A stretch of DNA of 64,000 nucleotides from Phoronis australis (GCA_002633005.1 NMRA01000415.1:343556-407555); one strand, 5' to 3'. Counted from the stretch's first letter, positions 11,396 to 24,292 are shown. The notes: generated from the sequence alone by a model not told the origin. Numbers and translations are program-made.

Positions 11396-12215
11396 TTTAC
11401 AGGCTGAATGCAGGAATATTGTTTGTGAGTATAACCAACAGATTTGTTTTTTTCAATTCTTCAGGTTTTTAAATTCTAAAACGTTTGCTTTGTTAGTTAT
11501 TGCATGTGCAGCTGTGCCTTACAAGAAGACAAGTCTTGTTCTCTAATACATTTATTGCTATGAAACTGCCCAAGTAAAATACTTACAAAAATTATTAATT
11601 ATATAAATAACAACTAAGCAACTAATTATTTTTTACAAAACTGTCGCAGGGTTATTAGTATACTGGCAGCGTCACACAGTCTTCGCCCTCCCTCCCTGTC
11701 TCCAGCGTTTCGGAACATGGTGCCCATTTTCCTATAAAGCTTGCATTAGCATAATCGTGCTCCTTGATCACAATCCCTGAAATAAAACAAACCCTGCTTA
11801 GTATCTTAGAGTACAAACTAAAAGACTCAACTACACATTTTCCAGATAAGTTATTCATAATAAGAATTACCTTAAGACAGCGTATACCATTCCACCACGA
11901 AACTAATTTGAAATTTATAATCTACAAGATATAAATGTTTCATCCTTTCCCAACACAAGTACTACAGCTGGTTATAGAACTTCAGTTTCTTGTAATAAAT
12001 ATTTTCAGAAGCGACTTTTTATTAATTCCATTTCTTCCCAAAATGTGTATTTTGTCACCATTTTAAAAATCCTATAAAATACTTCACAAACTGTTACAAA
12101 AAGTCTTACGAGCATCAATTGATGGTTTTGCACTATGTTGACACACAATAGTGACACTGATGTGACCTTTTAAACTTTGTCCCCAAGCCTCAAGATGGCG
12201 CCTATAGGTTTAGCC
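11396..12215. other. AT-rich flank without gene
   Basis: No coding sequence is supported. A hairpin at 12,183-12,228 (CCAAGCCTCAAGATGG facing CCATTTGAGGCTTGG) touches the left end of the next element. Confidence 0.5.
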
Positions 12216-12576
12216 ATTTGAGGCTTGGTTATGGGAATTACTTTCTGCACAACGATTGACCGATGCTTTGACGTCATTGAACAAAGGCAGATGGCAATTA
12301 TTTTCACATTGCAGCCATTCATGAGACAGAAGGCATTGTTTTACTTATTGTCTGAAATAAAAGTTCTGCTTTTTATCAATTCTTATTTATGAATAGTATG
12401 AACCTGTTTTTGAATCAAAAGACATCATTTTGCAATAATTTGGATCTAAATTGCTACAATATACCATTGTTTTTATTTTCATATACAATTGTAGAAAATT
12501 TGGAAATTACGGGTGACATTCCGGGAATTTCTGTAAAAATTCTGACACATTTTATTTCCCGTTACCAAGCCTCAAA
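12216..12576. mobile_element. MITE-like element with ATTTGAGGCTTGGT ends
   Basis: ATTTGAGGCTTGGTTATGGG at the left and its near-exact inverse CCCGTTACCAAGCCTCAAAT at the right bound 361 bp of non-coding sequence. A third, inverted copy of the terminus lies just outside at 12,183, forming a hairpin with the left end. Confidence 0.65.
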
Positions 12577-13379
12577 TAGCTTAACTGATCAGCACCATGT
12601 TGTGGCTGGAGTCGAGGCTGAGTGCCCCATCTATTGAATGATGCCGCGCATGCACAAGGTCAGTAATTTTGTCAAAGAAGTAAACACAGCAACAAAACGG
12701 GGTCCGTTTACGTTTCATAAGATAACCAATAGCCCACATTGTTTTGGATTATGATATTTGGGCATTTGGAGTTTCGTTGTGAAACAACTAAAATGAGACA
12801 GAACATGTAAAATGGGCAAAATCAGACGGAAGTTCCTAACCATCTTTAAAACCCCACAGCAGTTTCGGAGGTCGAATTCAAACATAACAAAAGCAACTTT
12901 GCATGGGAGAAACAGGTTACAGAAGGAAATTTTTAAGTTCACTTCATCCCTAGATCAGCTATATAAACTCTGTAATTAACTAATTTTATGAAGAAAGCCT
13001 TAAAAAGAGTTACGCAAATAAACAAAAGATTCAATCAAATAATTGATCGTAAATTACCATTTCCTGTTTACAACTTTTACGTGAGCATAACTGTCACGGT
13101 TCTACTTTTCTATGCCCTTGAGGTTTGTTTCATATGTTACCCCTTGATTACACCAAGTGTGGCGGACACAACTTTTTCAACAAAACACTTTTTATCGTCA
13201 GAGGCACTCAAAGGGAACAGGTTCAAATGTGGTCAGGAATATCCCTGTTTATGCAATACCAGTCTGAGGGAGGTGCACACAGATTTTACTTGGATTTAGA
13301 ACAGTTGAAGCTGGCAGTCTAGGCTTGGCAAAATTTTAATTAAAGTCCAACGTTTATGATTATTATATCGTTAACTTAT
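12577..13379. other. Intergenic sequence
   Basis: Open frames on the plus strand at 12,988-13,322 include a hydrophobic stretch but no recognisable domain, start context or splice partner. No repeat was identified. Confidence 0.4.
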
Positions 13380-13414
13380 GGGTCATCCGGAAATTCCTCG
13401 GCCCGTGTTGTAAA

Positions 13415-13990
13415 TCACAGGCATCCTCAACTTCTGATCATCCTCAATACACTGTATGTACTGTAATACCACAAGGCATGACACTCGGAACTAGGAATTC
13501 CATGAGTGCTTCACTTCACACAAAAATCGAGTGTCCGACCTTTTTGTATTATAGTGTATTTGGGACGGTAAGACTCAGAGGCCGAGGACGCCTGTGGTGT
13601 AACTAACAGATGCCCTCAGCTTCTGATTCTACCCAATACACTATAAATATATGCTACACAGTATGACAGTCAGGACTAAAAATGTCATGTGTGCTTCACT
13701 GGGTCACTGGGTCACTACAGCCGTCCATATCAATTGCAAAATTCAATAAGTGTACACACAACAGGAGTTTAGCAAAACATGAGCAATTCAAAGGCGTCCT
13801 CAGCTTCTGTATATAATACTACAAGGTTTGACACACGGGACAAGGAATTCCTTGGGTGCTTCCCTTCAGTCGTTCCCATTAAACACAAAACTCAATAAAT
13901 TTACACAAAACAGGGTTTCAACAAACCATTAGCAATTGTTCTTTCTTCAAATACCATTCAATGTGTCCTGCTCGAGCGAGTTTGCAAAAA
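13415..13990 (+). repeat. Three copies of a ~190-bp unit
   Basis: Each unit begins near CCTCAGCTTCTG (about 13,421, 13,612 and 13,796) and continues with CAATACACTRTA, a TACTACAAGG-like word, GACACTCGG and GGAATTCC(A/T)TG.GTGCTTC. A similar unit in inverse orientation lies at 18,010-18,260. The copies are diverged and interrupted by indels. Confidence 0.7.
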
Positions 13991-15631
13991 TCTGCGGTCA
14001 AAGCACAAAAACGTTCCCAAAAATTCGATGCGTATATGTAGAATTAGGGTGAGCAAACAAATATGGCTGAAATTCAACAAGAGTGAAATTTTACCATTTT
14101 TCATGATATTCACAAGCTCATATCTATTATTATACTACGTGGTTGAAATGAGAAGTATGCCAGTGAAATGTTTAATTTTCTTCTTTCTATTGATATCCTT
14201 ACAAGTACTTGGGCATTAATTAGTATTTTTAAAAATTGACGTAAAGTGAGCACCTCACATATTTTTCACTCACCTGTAAATTCTTGTGACTTACCGTACG
14301 AGTCAAAATTTCAACTGTTAAATGCCCTTTACTGAACCGATTTTAATGATATTTATATCGAACTGCTAAAAATTCTGCTTTCACCCGTGAGTGTACACTT
14401 GTTATTTTTTGACAAAAATATGAGAAATTTTAGTTTTTTCCATTTAGGAACACTTCTAAAAAGATAACATCAGTCATTTTTCAAGAACCATGTTGACCTT
14501 TCCATTGTTCTAACTAAACTCGAACCTAATTGGTCAAATGTTCTTTACAGAACCAGTGAAAACGTCTCTTAATTACCAAAGTGGCTTAAACTGGTGAAAT
14601 GTTTTCGTTAAAATAGAGTAAACTATTTTTAAATTTCAAATTAACTCCAGTTTTGAGGATAGAGTCTTTTTTCCATTTTCTTCAAAACTATTTTTTGTTA
14701 CTTTTCTATCTCCTGGTGGCGTTGGGATTAGTTTCACTTTTAGAAAATTAGATTTTTCATTAAAATAAATGTTCAGTAAACGCTGCAGTGCATTAAAACA
14801 TTTTAGAATATAAATATACTCTTTTTGGAAAGTCACCAACACAACACCTCTCAGTTTCTATTTTATATGATAGGAATGAATTGATTTAAAATTCATTGAA
14901 ATTTAAGGGCCCAATCTAATTTTGTTCATATTATCATTTTTATCAAACGGTGTGCAACATAAGATTGCGAAAACATTGTGAAAAATGAATAATTCATATA
15001 ACCTCACAGGTTTTTAAATAAATAACGAAATACTCTGAAAAGGACTAGGTTTCTGGTTTTTGTTTATTATGAATTTATTTGTTATTTCAAAATCTTTTGG
15101 AGCAAAGGAAACATTTTCACTAAGCCATTGTAATTCTTGAAGCGTTTTGTCATTTTCAAGGTACTCCCTTTTTATAACACCACATTTTCAGCTTAGCTTC
15201 AGGGGCAAAAATGTCCTGTCACAAGTTGAAAAAAAATAATTCTATGGTGAGTTTTGCAATTTTTGTTTTCTTGTTCGTGCAAAATATAATAGTTTGTAGT
15301 TTGGTGTCGATCCCATCTTCTTAACCTACCGGTAAATGACTTTCTTGTATTAGGAACACAGTAAGCTAATGTTTCCTACATATTATAGGTAATTGTTTAC
15401 AATATGACGACATTGACCAACACACATGATTTGGGTATCGTTCGATTCCTCGCAACGTTATCTCTCCAAAAACGTATCAATGTTTCCCCTACCGCGTGCG
15501 CTTCGTATTTTATCCTCGAATTTCGGTTCGCCCTATTTCCTGGTTGACACCGCCATGTTAGCTCAACTCAAGATTACAGCGTCACCTGTTGTTAGTGAAT
15601 GAAACAGCATCATCGATTCTGAATAGTTTTC

Positions 15632-15970
15632 CCTCCCGGGTGAGAATTTCACACGTTTGACACGCTTTTGACCGTGTCAAACGTGTAAAATGTGTGTAAA
15701 ACGTGTCAAAGCACGACACGTTAGCGTATCAAACGTGTAACAATGTGCCACGTTAGCGTGTCAAACGTGTAAAATTTGCCACGTTAGCGTGTGAAACGTG
15801 TAAAATTTGACACGCTAGCATATTAAACGTGTAAAATGTGATACGCTAGCGTGTCAAACATGTAAAATTTGTCACGTTAGCGTGTCAAACGTGTTAAATT
15901 TGACACGCTAGCATATCAAACGTGTTAAATGTGACACGCTAACGTGTCAAACATGTAAAATATGATAGAA
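15632..15970 (+). repeat. 31-bp palindromic tandem array (left)
   Basis: About eight consecutive 31-bp units from 15,718 follow the pattern ACGTTAGCGTGTCAAACG plus TGTAAAATTTGCC. Neighbouring units create near-perfect palindromes such as TGACACGCTAACGTGTCA at 15,932. Before the units, less regular CACGTTTGACACG words reach back to the GTGAGAATTTCACAC edge at about 15,640. Confidence 0.8.
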
Positions 15971-16942
15971 CTCTTCAATAAAGATAGGCTTGGCAGTTCT
16001 GAAAAGACCACTGGGAGATAATCACTCAATTTGAATGACTAAACATGTTCCCTTAATAACATCAAAGAATTTGCAACAAAAGATTTCACTGCCTTTTCAA
16101 ATATCCAAATACTGAGTTACATGTAGAGTTGGTTTAGCTGTCAGGTAGTGCAGTTGTGTCAGGAGAGCACTTATGAAGAATGGTTGTCGAGTGTGGTGCA
16201 ACTCTAACAAAAGTTTCGTATGTATGTACTCTGGTTGACAGTGGCTTGATCAACTTTTCTTGCAAATGGTATTTCTTTTAACAGGTAAGTTTGATTTAAG
16301 ACAAAACAAGAGTTAGTAGAAACTGTTGACTATGCAGGTAATATATGAAGTTGGAACGCCTCTTAAGTAGTATATGAATTCATAATTGTTGTTATAGAAT
16401 CAACTCACATTTAGTGGCAGCTTGAATGAGGATAAGACATTGTGTGCAGAGGTTTTGGCTGCAAAATCAACATGAACTCGATTTAATGACAATGTTGAAT
16501 CACTCTTGGTAATTCAAAAATGTTACAAAGTTCGTCTGTTCTTTATTTCATAAACAGTTTACAAGCAACTGGCATGACTCAAAAGCTAATTTATATACAT
16601 ATATATAGCAGCTTAGCACTTCGAAATTGTATGTTGAACCATTTTCTTATTTCTGTGTTAATGTTATTTTATATGTAATGAATTTTGCTGACAACTGTAT
16701 TTGGTAAGAATTGGATAGTTCTATATCATTATCACATTTTGGATCATTTACATGTTAAAATAAACAGTGACTCAAAGAAGAAATCCCTTTACACATTTGC
16801 TTTCAGTATGGATTTCCATGGTGGATGGTGAGCTGTTATAAACAAGAACAATGTGGCTTGTACCCGGCCTCAGGCTAAATGTGGGGTCGCTACCATGGCA
16901 TGGAAATGACACAGATTATAGGCTAGGATGGTAAAAGCGCCA
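15971..16942. other. Loop region of the fold-back element
   Basis: AT-rich, with no open frame of note and no recognisable domain on either strand. Confidence 0.5.
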
Positions 16943-17292
16943 CGTTCGACACTCTAGCGTGTCAAAAGTTCCATGTTTGCTCTAATTTACACGTTTGGCA
17001 CGCTGAGCATGTCAAACGTGGAGTATTGGAACAAAAATGACACGTTTTTGTCACGTTTTGGCACGCCACATTTGACACGATATCGCCACGTTTTACACGC
17101 TTATCGCCATGTTTGAGAATTGGAACGAAAAAAAATTACACGTTTTTGACATGTTCTTGACACGTTTGACACTCTACACTTTGCACGTTTGACACGCCAC
17201 GTTTTACACGCCACGTTTTACACGTTGGACACGTTTTTCAGGCGTTCCAATTTTCCACGTTTTTAGAGGGTGTCAAATTCTCGCCCGAGCGC
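16943..17292 (-). repeat. CACGTTT-rich array (right)
   Basis: Many CACGTTTGACACG, CACGTTTTACACG and related words, less regular than the left array, end in GTGTCAAATTCTCGCCCGAG, which is the inverse of the left edge. Together the two arrays bracket about 970 bp (15,971-16,942) in which I see no gene. Confidence 0.7.
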
Positions 17293-18260
17293 GCCGAGAT
17301 TCCCACTAAAGTTTTCCTGGCATAATATGGAGGACAAGTAGCAGCATTTCACCTTTTCTAATTTTTCTATAATTGTGACCATTTTCCACGAAATTTTCAC
17401 CAATTTGGACCTCAAAAACAACCTTCGCTTTTTCGCGGATTCTTGCTCTCAGTTGCATACTAGGGTCGCCATAGGATCGAATTCGAACCTTTGGGACACT
17501 AACTGGGGCAGGGGATAGGCGGGTCTCAGTCAGTTTGAACTTCTGAAAAGTTACGATCTGCAGAAGTCGCGGAAAATTAGTTTAATTTTTGACCGCCAGG
17601 TGACTCCTTCCATTCAACATGGCGGTATTACTACCGAGTACCGGGAAATAGTGCGAGAAGAAATTCCACGATAAAATACTAAGGGAACGGGGTAGGAAAA
17701 TTTCCTGTGTAACTTTGGAAAGATAACTTTGCAAGGAATCGAACAATACCAAAACCATATGTGTAAGTTAATGTCGTCATATTGTAAACAATTACCATAT
17801 GATACATTGTACTTGTCTAAACTTGCCATTTTCTTTGGCCTGAAGCTTCAGGGTGCTGTTTGCTTAAAAAGGCAATTTTTGAGGCTTTAAATCTTAAATA
17901 ACTGAAGAACCGTCCAACTGATTTGAAAATTTCAAAAAGTTATATAAGTACCATGTCTAAAGCTCTCATTTAACACTCTTTTCAAGTGCTTCTTATGAAA
18001 TGTGTATTTCGGTTTGCTCACCCAACACTGTAGTGTGTAGGGGACGATCAGAAGCTGAGGACACTTTTGACTGTGGCTGGAGCAGGGCACCGTAAAGGCT
18101 ACCAGGAGAAGGAAATATTGGTTTGTTGGACCCCTGTTTTGTGTACATCCATGGAGCTTTGTGTTTGATATGAGCGAATCCCGAGTGTCATATCTTGTAA
18201 TATATTGTAGGCCCAATTTGCATTGTGGTCGATCAGAGGCTGTGGTATAAATCATGTTTT

Positions 18261-18659
18261 GCATTCTCTTACAGACACTGGAATGACATGCAAAGTAAAC
18301 AAATATGAAACTTACCAGAAATACATGTATGAAGTTCACTGTGAAACTCCTTCACTATTCTGTTACACACGCTGGTTTCAAACTGTTGAAAATCTCTAAA
18401 CAACTCAAGTGTTCTTCAACGGAAATTTCAAATTGGCGGTTTTTTCATGAGGGTCATGTGGTGGATAATTTTCTTTAAAAAATAAAATTCCACAGTAATA
18501 CATCTGCTGGTAATTAAGTATTTTTATGAAAATTGAAAATTTTTATTGTTACACATCTGATGGTGATTTTTTAAAGAAAACTCAAAGGTTTTTAGCGTTA
18601 AAATAGTAAGCCTGGCCCTCCTGTGGGCAAGCCTCTACTGCCCTCTTGTGTTCAAGTCT
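18261..18659. other. Intergenic sequence
   Basis: AT-rich. Nothing recognised. Confidence 0.4.
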
Positions 18660-18850
18660 GTGTTTTCCGGTCCAATACCGGCGAGCCGCTAAGGGAAAGT
18701 TCACTGGGTTAGTGTCGTGGGAACGGTACTGGGCCATTCGTGGCCCAGAAACGTAAACCGGTATACACATGTACGGTACAAGCGTTATCGAGCAACAGGT
18801 ATCCAGTACTGGGCCATTACTGTCAAGTTTACTGGGAAACAAGGTCTCAC
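18660..18850. repeat. Second CCAGTAC-type palindromic element
   Basis: GTACTGGGCCATTCGTGGCC, CGGTACAAGCGTTATCGAG and the terminal GTTTACTGGGAAAC echo the element at 11,081-11,395. The terminus is the inverse of the TTTCCCAGTAAAC edge there. Confidence 0.6.
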
Positions 18851-20199
18851 TGGTAAGCAGTTTGAAATACCAACGACGAGAGATGAAATTGCAAGACAGG
18901 AATTCTCAAGGTTAGTTCAGATTTAGTGTGTGGCATTATGATCATACAATTAATGGAAAAGGAGCTCCAATTTGGCAAGAAAATGTGTGAAACTCTCTTA
19001 GTTCAGTAATGAAATGCAAAAATATGGGCGAAGTAAAAGGATTTCCAAACATATTTTGAAAAAGCAAAAAAGTTCCGTGTCTGCTTTCTGAAATACAATT
19101 CTACGTTGTATGCTGGAACTGAGAATTCAGTGACATCCTTGCCCGATCTTCAATGGTCCAGTTCCGATGAAAGGCTTTAGCTGCCTTTAGGCCAACACTG
19201 AAATTTGATTGGGTTATTCGGGGGAAACCGACACCACCGGAATAGCTTCTCATACAACCTTACTTGTGGACGCCTCATTTCCAGATGATGACGAGTTTGC
19301 ACTCTAGGATTAAGCATAGTTTAGATAGTTCATAGAGAGCTTATATGTATTGGGTTCCTCAAAGCCAGAGCTAAAATACTTTGAAATTTTTTGTCCACCT
19401 TTTTGAAGTTTTAGAACTCGAAAGGTTCGTTCATTGGGAAAATGTCTTTTAGCACTTCTAAATCGCAACTCAAACCTTAGACCTACAGCTGTACATGTGT
19501 AACTGCTGTCCAAGAGCATACCACATCACCAGCTCTCTTTTTAGGACTTAAGTATGTTAAGTGTACACCCAGAGATGTTGACGCACAGGATACGAGAAGC
19601 AATTGAGGTACAAGTCCACAAACCTAGTCTTAACAGGCATCCGGGACTTGATATGCATGCAGTGTATACAGATCTGTTATGGGATTCCCTCCGACAGTAG
19701 GGATTCTTCGGTACTGTTTTAAACCTTTTATTCTACAACAACATATTTTCCCAGACATATTTGTTTTACCGTTTGAACACACCATGCATAATTTGACCCA
19801 AGCTTTTTATGGAATGCCATCTAACTTGCTAGAGGTAGAACCAGTCTCATATTGGTGTGGATGTTAATCTAAAAGAAAAGTGAAAATATAAATACGTTAT
19901 ATTTAGAACAGAGCTCAATTGTCACTTTTTAAAACACTTTGCCAGAGATTCGAGCCCCCCGTATTAAAGGCTGGGTGCGGGCATGCATGGAACCCTGAAT
20001 TTTTTTCCATCAAAATTGTAGCTCGCTTGAACTCTGCAGGTTTGTGCATCATTGGCATTGATTGACTAGAGAAGATTTTCATTGACCAAAGTTGAGGTCT
20101 AGTCATACTTTTCCATCATAATATGAAAATATTATGAAAATGCTCAACGGTGTATTCGCAATGAAAGAAAACAGAGTAGTTGAAGGCCTGGCTTTTAGC
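18851..20199. other. Intergenic sequence
   Basis: No gene or repeat recognised. Short open frames near 19.3-20.1 kb have no family likeness. Confidence 0.4.
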
Positions 20200-20800
20200 A
20201 CGACGGAGGACTGCCTATATTGAACTTACCGTCAGCATATATATACTGAATTTAAAAAACAGAAACGTTCAAACCTACACACGCATGCCTGTCAATCCAC
20301 CAATTCACAATCAAAGTGGACACTGGATGAACAACATATTTGCATATTTGACGATCACTTTTAATTCACTTCTACCGTACTATGGTTGCAATTAAACCAA
20401 AAATAGCAGAATAACAAATCTCAATTTCTCTGCTGTTTTGTTTCTTGGCCGAGTTTAAGGCATTCACACAGCTCTACATATTAGGAGCTCTCTCGTTGCT
20501 ATATACGTATCATGTAGCTTACTTAGGTCTTAGGGCTAGACTTTTATGCCTAGGTAGAGACATTCACTTGTTACCCTTTGTTGTAGCCACCACGTGCGTT
20601 GATTATGAATAACATAAAGCCTCCACTTATCGTATCCACGATCCTAGTCATCTAGACAAACATCGGCACTCGGGCGAAGTCTGCCGAGTACGGCCCGATG
20701 TCACGTGACACAATTTGAATCAGAAGCAAATTTAAAATTATTGCTAACTTAGTGGTTAGTAGCACCAGTAGCAGCAACAATTTTGTTGTTATTGTCCATT
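20200..20800 (+). repeat. Dispersed repeat, related to 63.49-63.84 kb
   Basis: GAACTTACCGTC, CAAAGTGGACACTG, CTACCGTAC, AAAAATAGCAGA and a TTGTTACCCTTTG-like end occur in the same order at 63,487-63,840. The last part (about 20,726-20,800, TTATTGCTAACT...GCAACAATT.TGTTGTT) also matches 37,620-37,700. It is non-coding. Confidence 0.65.
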
Positions 20801-22199
20801 CATATCCTATCTTTAACGAATATGCTGGGGGTGGACCTTTTCAGCGGGGAAGGGGATCGATCGAACCCCCAACCCCCCGCCCCAGGCTACCAGCCTGTAC
20901 TACTAATAATGAAAGTAAAAAGGTGAAGCATGAACTAGATTCTTTATTTAATTCAACTGCAATTCAGTCACTATTTCCAAAAAGATTACATGTATACATA
21001 GTGGTTGGTTACCCCCTTCCGCAATGTGGATCACCGGGGCCATCGCCACGGTGACTGAGCCCCATATACAACATCTATGAATAATTAATTCGAACGTGTT
21101 TTATATTCACTGTGAAGGCAAAAAGCGAACAGTTCCATTGCTGGCATATCTGTTTCGGGCAAATGAAATGATTGTCAATCTAACTACAATGAAAAATTAT
21201 CAGGACTCGATGTACCCACGAATTGTGAATAACATGTTCGCAACATGAACAGAATGTTTCATCTGCGTTATAGCTTTGATAGTTTCCACGAAATCTAACA
21301 CTACCACACGTACCCAATATCAAGTGCCGCAGAGGTGTTTTCAGCGTTTTTGGAGAACACCATGTGAATCATAAAAAATACGGACTGTTCCAAAGAGAGG
21401 TCAACAGCCGACCTATTTAAGCTCTTCCTCGTACGTCGTTCTGAGAACGCACAGTTTTCCAGCATTTCACGTAATATTGGGTTTGCGAGTTACAACTTTT
21501 GGTAAAACATTGTTCCCCATCAGGCGTAGTTTGTGTGGTTCAGGGCAAAGGATACATCTAGCATAGTCGGGAAAATGTTGATATAGCCACTGACGTCATT
21601 GTTCTTGACGCATCTCTGGAGTGCTCCGTGGGTTCGGTTCATGACAAAGATGGATATTGCCCAAAACTGATCAGTTTTGCCAAACTTGCCATTAATCACT
21701 GTGTGAAATTAAGGTAATTGGCGCGCATATATACAGGTAGCGCAGACGACAGCAAAAGACGGCATTTCGATTATTATTCGTTTTAGCAGCTGAATCAAAT
21801 GACTCGTCCGAAAAAAGAGGGACGCAGTTTCGACTGGTAAATTAAATAGGACAACGAAAAATGGAAGTTAGTGCAAACAAAAGGTACTATCCGTTTTGGA
21901 CGGGTTTTTAAGTTTTGTTTTTAATACTGAATTACGTCGAGTATTCCGTTGTTTTTGCATGGACTTGTAAGATCGCTTCCACCCTCAGGCGCGATGTTTC
22001 TGGTTTTCACACCCTGACGTAAACTTGCGGATAAAAATCTCTCACCTTGTGTAGTGACCTATGTCGTACGGACTTAGTGGCTTTATTGAATATCGAAGTT
22101 CCTGGTTCCTGAATGTGATGCTTATTCAGCGTGAATGGGCTTATAATCAATTTTGTTTTGACTCTTTATTTGTCTGATATGGCATCTTACTGTTAAGTC
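20801..22199. other. Intergenic sequence
   Basis: A G/C-rich patch at 20,826-20,895 contains several runs of G or C and a short GATCGATCGA palindrome. No gene recognised. Confidence 0.4.
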
Positions 22200-22705
22200 A
22201 GGTGCAGTGATGTTGAACATCGGGCGATTGGTTTCAAATGGTTACTTGGTGGGCTGATCTAGCTCAACTCAGTTACTTGAGTGTGTTTGGCGGGGATAAC
22301 CCACCACTAGATTTGTCTGGCAGTGTTTATTCGTGATACCTGGGCTCACAGTGAATAGTTTGCTGGTTTCACGTGGTCACCTCTTGGATTGATCTAGCTC
22401 AATTTTTTACCTTGTTTATATTACCGTCTGGCTGATACTCCCCACCACTGAAATCGTCTGGCAATGACCAGTTTTGATGCAGTTGATTACATAGTAGGTA
22501 TCCAAGGCAGTTTGAAGTTGTTACCAGAAAAGTTGATCTAGCTCAATTTTTCAGTGTCATTCTCTTGGCTCCCCTGACTACACCCACCAGAGCGAACCTG
22601 CAAGACGGCCATTTCCAAGCACCATGATACCATAGATCAGTGTGGCACCAAAGAAAATTGATTAACTTTTCATGCCCAAAAAGCTCTGGGATCCCGGTCT
22701 ATTTT
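22200..22705 (+). repeat. Degenerate ~135-140-bp tandem repeat plus dispersed tail
   Basis: GATCTAGCTCAA recurs at about 22,255, 22,391 and 22,532, each within a longer similar context (GGTTTCA..TGGT.AC, then CCCACCACT.....TCTGGCA). The tail at 22,605-22,705 (TTTTCATGCC..AAA, CTGGGATCCCG) is repeated at 40,065-40,150. Confidence 0.65.
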
Positions 22706-24284
22706 GGCGGAGTTTGAGAAAACTTGACAGAGCTATATGGTGAGGATGCACTAACAATACACAGCTTTCGTACATATTTACCGTCATTAGCACACCCTGT
22801 TGGCCGTTTTGTTTGTCGTAGGTTTATGTCTGGTTTGCACCGGTTCCCGACACTGAGGTGATTGGTCTAGTTGTCAAGTTAGTGTAATTATATTACACCA
22901 TGCCTGTACCTGCATGTGACTTCTCAATGGGATGTGAAGTCCGAGGAAGCCGATCTGGACCCGTACGCAATCGTCGATGTTAACTACTGACCATCGAATG
23001 GAAACCCCCATACTTCACGCGAGGTTTGGATGTTTTATATCCATTGGCCACGACGATCCTATCACTGGAAATGACAAAAAAGAAAACATTGTGGGTGTGG
23101 TTAGTGGCATTGTTCAAGATACTTCGTTGGGCTGTGGTTTATTGACTCTCAAGTACTGCCTTCAATTACACGGATTTTTTACGAGTCCTTATGGATCGTC
23201 AAAAAGTAAATCGCGAGCATCCGCATAAATAATCTGTCACAAAATGCAACAACTCGCAGGTATTCGTAATAGTCCGTGAAGGTAGAGGCAATATTTTTAC
23301 ATAGCAAAAATCAAAAATCTGGTGATCGTCCGTGGATTGACCTAGTTGCCATTTTCAATTTTCGAGTCTTTCGTTAACAACTTCGACTTCTACTGTATAT
23401 AGAAGTCCAAGGTTTCAGTGAAAAATTCTCTATGCGTAGTTAGGTAGGGCCACGAGAATCAAAAATATACAGTGTTTATTTAGATCTTTGAACCCTCCAA
23501 TTACATGCCAAGTGACATTTCGTGCAAACTTGGCAGGGTGAATTTCGGTGTTTGTCGTAGCAGCTCGGATCACTAGTACTCTGAAGTAGCAGCAAGGCGT
23601 TAGGCTCATAGGTGATTACACCAAGTTCCATAAAAAATCGAAACTTGTTATTTTTTGTGTTTCAACAAAAATTTACTGTTATGTTCAATTGCTCCTAGTG
23701 AAAATATTGTCCAATAGTCATGGTAACACGTCGCACGCATACGTACACGCATGCGCCATGTGCACGCGCAAACACTCCCAGTTACTTATCAGTAGTTCTG
23801 AGTATAGGCACACACCGAGTCTCGTTATTGAAAGAACAACAAAAGGAGTCCGTTATTGTGCAAATCTGCCCCGTCATGGAACAAGTTCAGCCTTTTCGTG
23901 CTACCAATTTCAATGTTTGATGCGAGATGAAAAATTTCTTGTGTAATTTAAAAAGGTGAAACTTTACGATTAATTTCAAAAGCTTGTTTGTAAAATATTA
24001 AATTTCCTTTTTATGAACTTAGAAGTAGAGATTCTCATAAGCAAATTTAATAATTAGTTTACCTGCATGTAATAAATTTAATAACTCATTAATACTTATA
24101 GTAAGATGTGTGCGTGTCAGTGTGAATGTTATTAATAAGTTACATCACTAAACCAGGTTGCCGTTATAATAATACTATAATACTCGATTACCACTATACT
24201 GAAATCTATAAAACCTGCCTTTAATTGTGAATTGATCAGTTTGAAAGATTTCTTTCGTGTATGTATTGAAGGTTTTAATTTTGC
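22706..24284. other. Intergenic sequence upstream of the secreted-peptide gene
   Basis: Weak echoes of the preceding repeat (GGTCTAGTTGTCAAG near 22,866, GACCTAGTTGCCA near 23,338). Open frames at 22,977-23,228 and 23,689-23,946 have no recognisable content. Confidence 0.4.
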
Positions 24285-24292
24285 TATATATA
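24285..24292 (+). promoter_or_regulatory. Putative TATA box of the secreted-peptide gene
   Basis: TATATATA lies about 220 bp before the ATG. A start near 24,316 and a donor at 24,369 (AATAG|GTAATT) would make a short non-coding first exon joined to the acceptor TTTTCTAG just before the coding start. Confidence 0.35.

Larger units (their letters stand above)
13380..18260. mobile_element. Large diverged fold-back (inverted-repeat) element
   Basis: Left and right halves match in inverse orientation in nested blocks. A 27-bp exact inverted match joins 15,388-15,414 and 17,770-17,796. About 27 of 30 bases match between 15,434-15,463 and 17,721-17,750. ATGGCGGT...GGAAATAG blocks face each other at about 15,508-15,558 and 17,617-17,680. 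The word CAGCTTCTGA recurs three times at 13.42-13.81 kb and inverted at 18.03-18.25 kb. CACGTTT-rich inner arrays lie at 15.63-15.97 and 16.94-17.29 kb, framed by GAGAATTT.ACAC termini. No transposase-like frame is visible, so it is probably non-autonomous. The outer limits are approximate. Confidence 0.6.

Noticed and set aside
17932-18339. Minus-strand open frame of 135 codons.
   Set aside because: It overlaps the inverted repeat unit shared with 13.4-14.0 kb and has no domain.
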